Assembly: GCA_046349915.1 (NCBI GenBank)
Contig: JAXMBL010000003.1
Span: forward strand, 1,426,001 to 1,490,000
Origin: CAIXSC01 sp046349915
GTDB lineage: Bacteria > Planctomycetota > Planctomycetia > Pirellulales > Pirellulaceae
Direction: 5' to 3'
DNA length: 64,000 bases
The notes under the pieces were generated by a model. That model did not search any database. It was not told the origin of the DNA and saw only the letters and a program-made list of their open reading frames with translations. Of this stretch, positions 34,215 through 42,497 are shown piece by piece; within the stretch, counting starts at the first letter, position 1, and each line of letters begins with the position of its first letter. The position numbers were made by a program, and so were the translations under genes.

Positions 34215-35000
34215 TCAACGATTTCCCGCGCTGCTGGCGGGAATGGAAGCTATCGATTCCTGTTGAGTGGGCAGGGACGTAGACATCGTGCGGGGACGCG
34301 GAGCTCTGGCTTCGCTCTTCATTTCCTCTTGCAGTTCCTCGCGAGTCATCCAGAGCGACTGCTCATGTCGCCACCACCGCCAGGCGAAGTCGATCAGGCC
34401 CATGGCGACTAACATTCCCGACGCATGCAAACCGACCGTCAGTGTTTCGTCGGCCAGTTGCTTACAGGCGGCCGCGAGTGGCAAATCTGTGATGGCGGCC
34501 CAATCGTGCATTCGCGTCGCGAGACTGCGGAAAGCGACGAAGCCGACGACCAAGAATTGTCCCAGCTTCCAGCAAGTGTCGCCTAGTCGCTCCGGGAGAT
34601 CGGAGCGACCGCCCGCGAACAGGCGACTCCAGCCTTCGCTCAAGCGTTCTGGACGGTATTGGAAGCCAATCTGAAGAAGCTGTGACGCCGCGGCCAAGCC
34701 GAGAAGCAGCAACAGCCAAGGGCTGAGAGTGATTGCCGTCGCGATCAATGACGACCGACTTGACTCAACCGGGCTCCCTTCATCGACTCGGATCCAAGCT
34801 CCGCGCGACCAGAGTTCCCACCCAATCGATTCAATGCCTTGCCACAGGTAGTGACCGCCGTGTCGCAAGACAAGAAAGAAGACGAGCAGAGTAAGGGCCG
34901 AGGCGAGTGAACGACTGTGCGGGAATCGACCTTCACGCCGCGCTTGGTCGCGTCGGCGGGGTGTCGGCGGAAAGATCTTGTCCGCATCCGAATCGTCCAT
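34215..35000 (-). CDS. flhB: FlhB, truncated before the cleavage domain
   Basis: Inner membrane component of the flagellar type III export gate, 261 residues. The N-terminus is typical (FPPTPRRRDQARREGRFPHS), followed by four hydrophobic segments and the MTREELQEEMKSE linker. FlhB normally has about 350-380 residues; this one stops some 25 residues after that linker and lacks the C-terminal cytoplasmic domain with the autocleaving NPTH motif that switches export from rod/hook to filament subunits. I read the minus strand downstream (34214-34015) in all frames and saw no NPTH or equivalent. Either the domain is missing, encoded elsewhere, or this copy is decayed. It is last in the fliN-O-P-Q-R-flhB set, 110 bases after fliR. 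Confidence 0.85.
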   Translation of the reverse strand: MDDSDADKIFPPTPRRRDQARREGRFPHSRSLASALTLLVFFLVLRHGGHYLWQGIESIGWELWSRGAWIRVDEGSPVESSRSSLIATAITLSPWLLLLLGLAAASQLLQIGFQYRPERLSEGWSRLFAGGRSDLPERLGDTCWKLGQFLVVGFVAFRSLATRMHDWAAITDLPLAAACKQLADETLTVGLHASGMLVAMGLIDFAWRWWRHEQSLWMTREELQEEMKSEARAPRPRTMSTSLPTQQESIASIPASSAGNR

Positions 35001-35110
35001 GGCGTGCCATCCGCAAGCGAGGTTATGCGATTGTCAAGGAATGAGGAACTGCGAGAAGGGAAATTTTTCGAGACCAATTAAATGGTACGGATGGCCCGCG
35101 ATCCGCGAGT

Positions 35111-35884
35111 CTAGGGAAGGCCGGGACGCCAACCCTGGCGAAGCGAATCCCAGGCCGACTCGAGTTCCTGGGGAAACATCGTTCCCATCGCGCCCAAGCA
35201 GAGCGTCACAGCGCAGAGGGCGATCAAGGTATTCGACGTTGCCGTCCAGGAGACGATTTCCAATTGAGGCAGCACGCGACTGACAATTCCCGCGACCAGT
35301 GTGGCGGCAAAGATCGCGACAAGCGCGGGGGCGGCGATTCTCAGGCCCCAACTTGCGCTCTGTCCCAACGAGCGGACTATGCCAGGCCAAAGCTCGCGTG
35401 GCCAATTATGAGGACCAATCGGAAAGTACTCGTAAGATTCCAGTAGAGCCGCCATCAGTTGGCGATGTCCGCCGACCGCGAAATAGACCGCTATTCCAGT
35501 GGCAGCCATCAATCGCACCAGCGGCGCACCGTTCGCTTCCGTCTCTTCCGTTGTCTCGCCTTGAGCAAGTCCGACGGTATTGCCAATTAACTGTCCGGCC
35601 CATTGCGCCGACGCGACGAAGACGCGTATCGTGATCCCCAAGGCGAAGCCGATCAGTACTTCGCGAACACCCCACCAGGCCCACTCGATCGAGTCGGACG
35701 GCAGCGAGTTTCCTTGCTGGCTGGGCAACAATAAAAGAGTCACCAGCGCTGTGAACGCGCCGCGAAACTTCCAAGGAAGAACTCGGCTGCTAAACCCGGG
35801 GGCGATAGCGACCAGCCCCAGCACTCGGAGGGCGATGAGCAAGGCCAGTTGAGGCGAAAAGGTCGACGTCAACTCAACCTCCAC
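35111..35884 (-). CDS. fliR: Flagellar export gate protein FliR
   Basis: A 257-residue polytopic membrane protein matching FliR: RVLGLVAIAPGFSSRVLPWKFRGAF near the N-terminus, GWWGVREVLIGFALGI-type segment (WWGVREVLIGFALGITIR), WAGQLIGNTVGLAQG, and several further TM segments including APALVAIFAATLVAGIVSRVLPQLE. FliR forms the FliPQR export channel in the flagellar basal body. Length is normal for the family. Its start overlaps the end of fliQ by 11 bases, which implies translational coupling. Confidence 0.93.
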   Translation of the reverse strand: MEVELTSTFSPQLALLIALRVLGLVAIAPGFSSRVLPWKFRGAFTALVTLLLLPSQQGNSLPSDSIEWAWWGVREVLIGFALGITIRVFVASAQWAGQLIGNTVGLAQGETTEETEANGAPLVRLMAATGIAVYFAVGGHRQLMAALLESYEYFPIGPHNWPRELWPGIVRSLGQSASWGLRIAAPALVAIFAATLVAGIVSRVLPQLEIVSWTATSNTLIALCAVTLCLGAMGTMFPQELESAWDSLRQGWRPGLP

Positions 35885-36149
35885 CCAGCATCGATGGCGC
35901 CTGGGACCAAAGGTCGTGCGTGTAGATCAACAGACGGTCGACAAGCCACGGCAGGCAAATCAAGACTGCCGCACCCACGCCCAGAATCTTCGGTATCAGC
36001 GAGAGCGAGGGATCATGAATTTGCGTCACTGTCTGTAGAAGGCCCGAAAACAACCCTACTCCCAGCCCCACGAGCAACAAGGGAGCGCAGAGCGCCAATG
36101 CGGTCAGCATGGCGTGTTGACCCAATTCCACTGCTTGCTGCGAATCCAT
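35874..36149 (-). CDS. fliQ: Flagellar export gate protein FliQ
   Basis: A 91-residue protein with two TM hairpin segments typical of FliQ (ALCAPLLLVGLGVGLFSGLLQTVTQIHDPSLSLIPKI in outline). I start at ATG 36149 (MDSQQAVELG), preceded by AGAAG; a longer frame to 36197 would overlap fliP by 38 bases. FliQ packs with FliP and FliR to form the secretion pore. It follows fliP by 10 bases. Confidence 0.92.
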   Translation of the reverse strand: MDSQQAVELGQHAMLTALALCAPLLLVGLGVGLFSGLLQTVTQIHDPSLSLIPKILGVGAAVLICLPWLVDRLLIYTHDLWSQAPSMLGGG

Positions 36150-36159
36150 GGTTATCTTC

Positions 36160-37152
36160 TCACGAATAGGGAGCGAAGCTGTCGAGCAACATCCCAACCA
36201 CCAGTCGCCAGCCGTCGAGTAGCACGAAGAGGAGCAGTTTGAGTGGGAGCGATACGACGCCCGGCGGCACCATCATCATGCCCATCGACGTAGTCACGCT
36301 GGCCACCACCAGATCGACGATGAGGAACGGGAGGCAGATTTGAAAGCCAATCAGAAAAGCCACTTTCAACTCGCTCAGCAAGAAAGCGGGCAATAAGGCT
36401 TGCAGAGGGATTTCATCGTAGGTCGCCGGCGTGGGCCGTACGCGGCTCTCCGGCAAGTAACCGTAAAACAGCCAGACATCGTCATCGTTGCCCGCTCGGT
36501 CTATCTGGCGACTCATGAACTTGCGCAAAGGCGCGACTCCCTTGCTCCAAGTTTCTTCCCAAGGAATCGTCGCGGCGCTGCCGCTGACGCGAGCTTCCTG
36601 GTACGGCACGATCGCGTCTTGATAGATGTCGGTCCAGACGGGGGTCATTACCAACGCCGTCATGAAGAGCGACAATGCGGTCAGTACTTGCGTGGGAGGC
36701 AATTGACTCATGCCTAACGCCTGGCGCAGCAATCCCAAGACTACCGCGATCCGGACAAAGCAGGTGGTCATCAACAGAATCGCTGGCGCGAGACTGAGCG
36801 CCGACAAAGCCAACACATGGGACCAGTTGCCACTGCCGCCGACAATCAACGAGGCGATGGACGAGTCCATGGTTGGCGGACTGTCCTTGGTTCGCGGGCT
36901 GTCATCGTCTGATGGGGCGTCATCGGTTGATGGACGGCTGTTGGTGGTCGTAGGACTTGCCGCCGCGAATTGCTCGCTCGAGGCGCCAGGAGTCTCCTGG
37001 GACGAATCGACGCCCGATTCGGCGACGGGGAGGGACGCGAATTCGGCGGGACGACGTGTTTCGAACGATTCTTGCGAGTAAAGTTCGGGCCAAGCATCGG
37101 CACAGAGGCAGAACATCGCGAGCCCGACCATGATTCGCGCGCAACTAGGCAT
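36160..37152 (-). CDS. fliP: Flagellar export gate protein FliP with acidic linker
   Basis: A 330-residue FliP. ATG 37152 (MPSCARIM) begins a signal-like segment. About residues 25-90 form an unusual Ser/Thr/Pro/Asp-rich linker with repeats of the type STDDAPSDDDSPRTKDSP. The conserved FliP core follows: LSLAPAILLMTTCFVRIAVVLGLLRQALG, LPPTQVLTALSLFMTALVM, and the C-terminal GFQICLPFLIVDLVVASVTTSMGMMM. FliP is the main pore subunit of the flagellar export gate. The start overlaps fliO by 8 bases. The linker is longer than in model FliP proteins and would be outside the membrane or removed with the signal (inference). Confidence 0.92.
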   Translation of the reverse strand: MPSCARIMVGLAMFCLCADAWPELYSQESFETRRPAEFASLPVAESGVDSSQETPGASSEQFAAASPTTTNSRPSTDDAPSDDDSPRTKDSPPTMDSSIASLIVGGSGNWSHVLALSALSLAPAILLMTTCFVRIAVVLGLLRQALGMSQLPPTQVLTALSLFMTALVMTPVWTDIYQDAIVPYQEARVSGSAATIPWEETWSKGVAPLRKFMSRQIDRAGNDDDVWLFYGYLPESRVRPTPATYDEIPLQALLPAFLLSELKVAFLIGFQICLPFLIVDLVVASVTTSMGMMMVPPGVVSLPLKLLLFVLLDGWRLVVGMLLDSFAPYS

Positions 37153-37942
37153 CGGCGATCTCCCGTGTCGAGCGGCGTAGTCGCCGTGATGGCGGCGCCC
37201 CGGTTGGGGCGTCGAGTTGCGCGAGAGCTCGTTGCATACTCGCGGCGACGCTCGCTCCACGCTCGGTCGCGCAGGCCGCGACAATGCGTTCGACTTCCTC
37301 GGGGGCCGTGATCTCGGTCAGCGTCTGGTGGGAATTCGCGGATGATCCCACCAACAGCAATTTGCCTCCGATGCGGAGCAAATGGACTTCAAGTTTTGGG
37401 CCGAGCGAGGCGCGCCCCAGGCACTCCAACGCTTCCTCGGGAAGTCGCCCGCGAGCTGTTGGCAAACCGCGTCGAGCCAACCACACCATCGCACAGGCGG
37501 CGCCGACCACCAAACAGATGGTGGTGAACGTCGCCAACGCACCGCGGGTCGGGCCAGATTGCGTCGGAGTCTTCGATTGTCCCTCGGGCAAGCCGCGTGG
37601 GCGAGCCAGAGGAAGCGGTGCGTCTTCTTGATGGGCGGCCTGTTTGATCGTGGACGGTCGATTGGGTTCGTGTGAAGAGGAGCCCTTGGCGCGCGTGTCA
37701 CGGTCGACCGCGCGGAACTGGATCGGCAGCATCCTGGGTGACGCATCGTTCGAGGTGGAGGGGCGCGCCGTGCGACGAGTGATTTCGTGTCGCGCGTCGG
37801 ATTCCTGCGCATTTCCCCAAGATCCCATGGCGAAGCCGCAGAGGAAAGTGAGTGAGAGTCCGCAAGTTCGCAACCGCTTATGCAACTCGGAGTGTTTCCG
37901 GCGATGCGGCAGTCCGCTGATGTTGCGCAGTAAGTTATGCAT
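37145..37942 (-). CDS. fliO: Flagellar biosynthesis protein FliO
   Basis: A 265-residue FliO-like protein. An N-terminal signal-like segment (LSLTFLCGFAMGSWG) precedes a basic, Ser/Pro-rich region. One TM segment follows (about 133-152, LATFTTICLVVGAACAMVW), then the conserved cytoplasmic FliO domain with EALECLGRASLGPKLEVHLLRIGGKLLLVG and ITAPEEVERIVAAC. FliO helps assemble FliP into the export gate. It starts at TAATG, sharing one base with the fliN stop, and overlaps fliP by 8 bases, so fliN-O-P are tightly coupled. Confidence 0.88.
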   Translation of the reverse strand: MHNLLRNISGLPHRRKHSELHKRLRTCGLSLTFLCGFAMGSWGNAQESDARHEITRRTARPSTSNDASPRMLPIQFRAVDRDTRAKGSSSHEPNRPSTIKQAAHQEDAPLPLARPRGLPEGQSKTPTQSGPTRGALATFTTICLVVGAACAMVWLARRGLPTARGRLPEEALECLGRASLGPKLEVHLLRIGGKLLLVGSSANSHQTLTEITAPEEVERIVAACATERGASVAASMQRALAQLDAPTGAPPSRRLRRSTREIADA

Positions 37943-38550
37943 TAGGGATGAACCTCCTGCGTCGAACGATCCGCGGAATGGGAAGCGAAGGCGGCGTGTT
38001 CAGGGGTGGGGCTGGCGAGCGAGTGGGGCGCCGCGATAGGCAACATGCTGGCTGCTCCGGTCATCACTTCGGTGATTCGCACGGCAAAACGCCCTTCGTG
38101 GTTGACGAGTGTGCCGCGGGCGTAGGGACGACCATCCACGCGAACCTCAACAAGCGTCTTCTCCAAGTCGTGTGTTGTCAGGGGTAGAAGACGGAAGGGA
38201 TCGCCGCTGCGGAAAGCCGACAACTGTTCCGGCGCGAGCACCATCTTTCCCACGACCACTTGCACCGTTGAGTTCTGAGCCGCGACGGGATTGGCCGGGC
38301 GAGTTTGCGATACGGCAGCCTCCCAAGTCGGCCAGGCGAATGCAGGACTCTCCGTTGAGTCTTCCTGTTCGCCGCTGTTGCTCTCGCCGTCGACAGATGA
38401 GTTGCCGTGCTGGAGGGCTTCGCGAGCCGCGCTCAGCAAACGATCGATTTCCGAGGCAACGTCGTGTGTGCGGGAACGTGGCGCCGTCGCGGACGAATTG
38501 ACGAGCGGCGTCCAGTCGGACCGTCCGTCGCACCCAGCGTGCTCGGGCAT
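37942..38550 (-). CDS. fliN: FliN/SpoA-domain flagellar switch protein
   Basis: Cytoplasmic C-ring protein of 202 residues. The C-terminal half is a SpoA/FliN domain (VQVVVGKMVLAPEQLSAFRSGDPFRLL, VEVRVDGRPYARGTLVNHEGRFAVRITEV). The N-terminal half is Ser/Glu-rich and low in structure. I prefer ATG 38550, preceded by AGAGAG; a TTG at 38628 would add 26 residues but has no ribosome site. A tail of about 30 residues follows the SpoA domain. No FliM gene is present here. Upstream is the 1.5-kb scar that separates this gene from fliJ. Confidence 0.85.
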   Translation of the reverse strand: MPEHAGCDGRSDWTPLVNSSATAPRSRTHDVASEIDRLLSAAREALQHGNSSVDGESNSGEQEDSTESPAFAWPTWEAAVSQTRPANPVAAQNSTVQVVVGKMVLAPEQLSAFRSGDPFRLLPLTTHDLEKTLVEVRVDGRPYARGTLVNHEGRFAVRITEVMTGAASMLPIAAPHSLASPTPEHAAFASHSADRSTQEVHP

Positions 38551-38749
38551 TTCGTAGATCTCTCTGTCTGAACTCGGCGCCAAGTCGGTACTCCTCGCGA
38601 AGGGAGGCTCACACGTGGGTTCGGACAATCGCGAAAAAAAATGAAAAATCGACTCAAGATTCTTCCGGGACTTGTCGCGAAATTCGCGATTAAGGACAAG
38701 GGCAAAATCGTGTCCTGTTGGCGCGTGATGAGGCGGCCGTGCGAACTTG

Positions 38750-38785
38750 GGCAGCCGGACGAAAAAAAACTACCAGCAGACCCAC
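38750..38785 (+). repeat. 36-bp conserved tag, copy 1
   Basis: Sequence beginning GGCAGCCGGACG, then eight A residues, then CTACCAGCAGACCCAC. An inverted second copy lies at 39875-39909 and differs only by one A. Each tag sits directly outside a long hairpin whose sequence is not shared. Confidence 0.9.
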
Positions 38786-38786
38786 A

Positions 38787-38882
38787 TTATCGAACAAAGG
38801 CGAAGCTGCGGAAGTCGGGCGAGAGAGGCGGTTTGGCGAGTGATTTGTAACCGCCTTCCGCAGCTTCGACTTTGTTCGATAA
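38787..38882. repeat. Long hairpin next to tag copy 1
   Basis: Inverted arms 38787-38814 and 38855-38882 (28 bases each, one mismatch; arms start TTATCGAACAAA) enclose 40 bases. These contain a further inner stem (GGCGGTT with AACCGCC). Too large for a simple terminator and lacking a T-run. Confidence 0.9.
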
Positions 38883-39236
38883 GGCATTGCGCGAGGCCTC
38901 TGCAACCTGCCAGACTTGGTTCCAGAATCGACCTTGGCCCGGGAATGGCGAATGCCCAAGATAGCTCCTCGACGAGGAGGTGTCTGATGTGGCGAGTCCG
39001 CGGCGCGCCGAGTCGATGTTCGGCTGGTGTCGCCAGTCAGTGCAAAAGGGCTTGATCGAGCAGGAATATCAAGTCGATCTTCTACCCCATTTTGCTCGTC
39101 GCGGTCGACGGACCTGTGAATCTCAGGCGCCCACGCTGGCCCGCGTGTCGACCGAATTGCTCGACGAACAATCGCAGGCCGACCCCCAAGTTTCAGACGA
39201 ACTTGCTTTAGTTGGCATGGTCGCTGTCGCTCACGA

Positions 39237-39620
39237 GTGCCTCTCCAGGCCGCTGATCACGGCTTGCGTCCCGCGGCGACACTGGTTCCGCTGGGAATCC
39301 TCGAAGTGGATTCGGGACAATTGTTCATCAGCTTTGGACTCAGTCGGGAAACGAGTGACTTCATTGCGGATGGCATCGGGCCTTACCACAGCAAGTACAA
39401 TCCGGTGGAACGTTGTTGGAGCTGCCTGGAACGACATTGGAATGGCACGCTGCTGACGGATGTGAACACCGCACTACAGTGGGCGCAGACGGCCTGCATC
39501 CCATCGTGCCGTGGGTGACCACAACGTACGAGCGTGGAAAGCGAATCAGCCGCCAGGCGTTTGCTCCCTGGCGCAACGCCTTCAGCGTTCCGAGACGCTC
39601 CCGCGTTGGAGCGTCCTGAT
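39237..39620 (+). pseudogene. ISAzo13-like transposase remnant
   Basis: Decayed transposase. One frame reads GLRPAATLVPLGIL, DSGQLFISFGLSRETSDFI, then jumps to YHSKYNPVERCWSCLERHWNGTLL and ALQWAQT. From memory these match ISAzo13-family segments that are normally separated by about 60 residues containing the LDNGPE catalytic motif, so an in-frame deletion is inferred. Near 39490 the match passes to another frame (DGLHPIVPWVTTTYERGKRISRQAF), so a frameshift is also present. The N-terminal part is missing or unrecognisable; an overlapping frame from 38980 gave no clear match. It lies between the inverted tag-hairpin elements in the gap between fliJ and fliN. It is not active. Confidence 0.65.
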
Positions 39621-39770
39621 CGAACCGCTACGAGCAGGCCCGGCGCCCGCGGAATAGAGACAGGCAGCCACGGCGCCTGTCACCGCTTCGTTGCACTGAC
39701 AAGCGTTGCTTGTTCGCACTACCGAAGGTCTGGTCGGAACCGCCCGCTGTGCGCCACGGTCGGGCCGAAC

Positions 39771-39871
39771 TGGGTAAGCGTGGCTGGAAAGGAGGATTGG
39801 GCGGCCACAGTCTCACGCCCATCCGAACTATCTCTGGCCGCCCAATCCCGCATTCCAGCCACGCTTACCCA
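39771..39871. repeat. Long hairpin next to tag copy 2
   Basis: Inverted arms 39771-39807 and 39835-39871, 37 bases each, with a 7-base imperfect segment, around a 27-base loop. Arms begin TGGGTAAGCGTGGCTGGA and end GGGCGGCCA. The arm sequence differs from the hairpin at 38787, but size, shape and position relative to the tag are alike. Confidence 0.9.
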
Positions 39872-39874
39872 GGA

Positions 39875-39909
39875 GTGGGTCTGCTGGTAGTTTTTTTCGT
39901 CCGGCTGCC
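39875..39909 (-). repeat. 35-bp conserved tag, copy 2
   Basis: Reverse complement of the tag at 38750-38785, with seven instead of eight A residues. With copy 1 it forms inverted repeats around a 1.16-kb segment holding the dead transposase. Confidence 0.9.
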
Positions 39910-39943
39910 TTGGTTGCGGCAAGCCGTTCCAAGCGCCCCGAAC

Positions 39944-39967
39944 CGACGGACTGGAAGTCCATCGTAC
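39944..39967 (-). repeat. Palindromic dispersed repeat
   Basis: Inverted copy of the GTACGAYGGACTTCCAGTCCGTCG element also found at 45691 and, with TTCT at the centre, at 57424 and 57568. The core GGACT-TCC-AGTCC folds as a short hairpin. Confidence 0.8.
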
Positions 39968-40027
39968 GCCGTTGCTTGAGTTGATAACTCGCTCTCGCTT
40001 CTTTGACCGGCTGCTCAAGAGAGAGAG

Positions 40028-40474
40028 CTAGGCGCGGGAACTGACCGCTTGACGCGCGGCGGACTCATCGCAGTTCAATTGCTCTCGCCTTCTCAGGTCC
40101 GAGGCCAACTGATCGCTATGCTGTTGGCGGAGCCGTTCGAGGGCCTTAAGTGCTTGTTCCGCTTCGGCCAGTTGACCTTGTCGGAGTTCACGCTGCCGTG
40201 CCGCCTCATCGCGGGCCTGCTGCAAGGAGTCGAGTTCTTCGCGGAGCGCCAATTCATAGCGATGGCGAGTCTGAAGTTCGTCGATGGAAACCGCGCCCGC
40301 GTCCAGGGCGGCTCGACGACGAGATTGTTCGGCTTGAATTTCTTCCCACAGTCGTTGGGCGCTCACTCGCAACTCGGCTTCGCGGTCGCAAGCCTCAACC
40401 CATTCCTGGCGCCTTGAGTCGCGTTCGACTTCTCGCCAACGGAGTATTGAGGCTAGGCGAAACGGAGAATTCAT
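40028..40474 (-). CDS. fliJ: Flagellar FliJ-like export chaperone
   Basis: A 148-residue, almost entirely helical protein rich in Glu, Arg, Gln and Ala, as expected of FliJ. It begins MNSPFRLASILRWREVERD, close to the usual FliJ start (FRL..LL..RE..). It follows fliI by 30 bases in the fliF-G-H-I-J order, which supports the call more than the weakly conserved sequence does. FliJ forms the central stalk of the FliI ATPase ring. ATG 40474 is preferred over a TTG two codons upstream. Confidence 0.82.
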   Translation of the reverse strand: MNSPFRLASILRWREVERDSRRQEWVEACDREAELRVSAQRLWEEIQAEQSRRRAALDAGAVSIDELQTRHRYELALREELDSLQQARDEAARQRELRQGQLAEAEQALKALERLRQQHSDQLASDLRRREQLNCDESAARQAVSSRA

Positions 40475-40504
40475 GGGCAAAGCGGCCCGCGGGGGTTGGA
40501 GGGG

Positions 40505-41803
40505 CTATTGGTCGACTAGTTGGCAGAGCGATTCGCGAGCAAGTTCTTCACTCGACGGCTCTTCCAGGTCTTGTCGCAGGAAACGGTGCAGAGCCGGGAG
40601 TTTCTCAATCGCTCGGTCGACTAAGGGATTACTACCAGATCGATAAGCGCCGATCGAGATCAAATCGGCATGATCGCGATAGGCTGCTAGCAGTTCGCGA
40701 AAGCGGGCGGCGGCGAGTCGTTGGTCGCGCGACACCACGTCCGGCATGACTCGACTGACGCTCTCCAGCACGTCGATGGCGGGAAAATGGCCCTGGGATG
40801 CGAGGCGACGCGAGAGATGGATGTGACCATCAAGCAGTCCTCGCACCGCGTCGCTGACCGGTTCTTGGGGATCATCCCCCTCGACCAATACGGAATAAAA
40901 ACCCGTGATGCTGCCGTTCGGCGCGGTACCCGCTCGCTCCACCAATTTCGGCAGGAGAGCAAACGTCGAAGGAGGATAACCGCGGGTGGTGGGAGGCTCG
41001 CCGGCTGCCAGCCCAATCTCTCGTTGGGCGTGAGCGAATCGAGTGAGAGAGTCCATTACGAGTAAGACGTTGCGTCCAGAATCCCGGAAATACTCGGCGA
41101 TCGCCGTCGCTGTCAGCGCCGCGCGGACTCGCAGAGGAGCTGGTTCATCGCTAGTGGCCACCACCACGACACTTCGAGCCAGCCCCGCGAGGCCGAGATC
41201 TCGTTGCAGAAACTCGTTGACCTCGCGTCCTCGTTCGCCAATCAGGGCGACGACTGCAACATCCGCGGCCGTATTGCGGACAAGCATGCCGAGCGTGACG
41301 CTCTTGCCAACTCCCGCGCCCGCGAAAATCCCCAGTCGCTGTCCTTGTCCACAGGTAAGTAGTCCATCGATCGCTCGAATGCCAGTCGCCAGTGGACGGC
41401 TGATTCTGGGGCGAGAGACTGCATCCGGGGCTCGGCGTTCCAAAGCGGCTCGTTGACGACTGGCCAACGCGGGACCGCCGTCGATCGGGCGGCCGCGGGC
41501 GTCGACCACGCGTCCCAGGAGCGCAGGTCCAACCGATACGGAACGCGAGGACCGCACGAGCCGCACGCGAGTTCCATAGCGGACTCCTTCCACGGCGCCC
41601 CAGGGGTAAATCAGCGTGAGGTCGTTACGAAAACCGACCACTTCGCCCGCGACGCCGCCCGCGCCGAATCGTTCAATCTCGACCTGCGAGCCGACGGGGG
41701 CGGGGAAGTCCGCGACGCCAGCCACGGTTCCCTCCCAACTGACCACGCTCCCCGAAATCGCGGTCGGCGTCGAGCGAGCGATTTGTTGTTCCCATTCCTT
41801 CAT
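40505..41803 (-). CDS. fliI: Flagellar export ATPase FliI
   Basis: A 432-residue F1-type ATPase. Visible motifs: Walker A GIFAGAGVGKS with K167, IGERGREVNEF, Walker B region VLLVMDSLTRFAHAQREIGLAAGEPPTTRGYPPS, and VEGDDPQEPVSDAVRGLLDGHIHLSRRLA, all diagnostic of FliI/YscN ATPases. The short N-terminal beta-barrel region is present. FliI unfolds and feeds export substrates to the gate with FliH and FliJ. GAAGGT before ATG 41803; it follows fliH by 12 bases. Length is normal. Confidence 0.95.
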   Translation of the reverse strand: MKEWEQQIARSTPTAISGSVVSWEGTVAGVADFPAPVGSQVEIERFGAGGVAGEVVGFRNDLTLIYPWGAVEGVRYGTRVRLVRSSRSVSVGPALLGRVVDARGRPIDGGPALASRQRAALERRAPDAVSRPRISRPLATGIRAIDGLLTCGQGQRLGIFAGAGVGKSVTLGMLVRNTAADVAVVALIGERGREVNEFLQRDLGLAGLARSVVVVATSDEPAPLRVRAALTATAIAEYFRDSGRNVLLVMDSLTRFAHAQREIGLAAGEPPTTRGYPPSTFALLPKLVERAGTAPNGSITGFYSVLVEGDDPQEPVSDAVRGLLDGHIHLSRRLASQGHFPAIDVLESVSRVMPDVVSRDQRLAAARFRELLAAYRDHADLISIGAYRSGSNPLVDRAIEKLPALHRFLRQDLEEPSSEELARESLCQLVDQ

Positions 41804-41815
41804 GTCGTTGACCTT

Positions 41816-42484
41816 CTAGGACGCGGAGAGTTCATCGCAGAGTCGATTCAGTTGAGCCGTCCATTGCTGATCGATCTCCCCTTGTTCGGTGAGTACGCGG
41901 CAACTGCCTGCTTCAATGGCCGAGTCGCCGACCACTTCCACGATTTCGCGCCGGCCCAGCGACGCCAGCAGTCGCCCGATTTCGTCGCCCAATAAATCCA
42001 AGTCGGCGGGATGGAGCAGCAAGCGAATTCGCTGCCGATTCGCGGCCAACTCGAGTGCTTCGCGCACTAAACCCACGGTGAGTTGCGGTTGCGCGATACA
42101 CTCACGGCGTACTAATCGCGCCGCCAAGACGCAGGCCAACCGCAGTGCGTCGCGTTCCCAGCACGCGAACCATTCTTCCTGCGCGCGACGAATCTCGGCG
42201 ACGACCTGATCCCGTGTCGCGGGAGCGTCCGCGAGTTGCTGGTCGAGTTCCGAGCGTATTTCACGAGCGGCTTCCTCGCGGCCTATACGTCTTCCTTCTT
42301 CGATGGCCGCGTCACGCAGCCGAACGGCTTCCTGTCGAGCATCTTCCAGCAAGCTTTCCGCTTCAGCTTGAGCTTGTTCGAGGCAACGGCGAGCCGCTTC
42401 CGCCATGGCTGCGACTTCGCCGAGCGATTCGCGCGAGCCACGTGTTTCCGCCTTGGGTGCGGGTGCTCGGATGATTGTGGCCAT
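41816..42484 (-). CDS. fliH: Flagellar assembly protein FliH
   Basis: A 222-residue FliH/YscL-type stator of the export ATPase. Residues about 20-115 are a long coiled coil rich in Ala, Glu and Arg with a glycine-containing helix (AAIEEGRRIGREEAAREI), a pattern typical of FliH. The C-terminal domain (about 120-222) has ACVLAARLVRRECIAQPQLTVGLVREAL and RIRLLLHPADLDLL. GAGGAG before ATG 42484. It lies between fliG and fliI as expected. Confidence 0.9.
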   Translation of the reverse strand: MATIIRAPAPKAETRGSRESLGEVAAMAEAARRCLEQAQAEAESLLEDARQEAVRLRDAAIEEGRRIGREEAAREIRSELDQQLADAPATRDQVVAEIRRAQEEWFACWERDALRLACVLAARLVRRECIAQPQLTVGLVREALELAANRQRIRLLLHPADLDLLGDEIGRLLASLGRREIVEVVGDSAIEAGSCRVLTEQGEIDQQWTAQLNRLCDELSAS

Positions 42485-42497
42485 TTTTGCCTTCTCC

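Noticed and set aside
38980..39456. A 158-codon frame overlapping the transposase remnant
   Set aside because: Its product does not match the transposase convincingly; the recognisable transposase pieces lie in other frames, so it is probably decayed or chance sequence.
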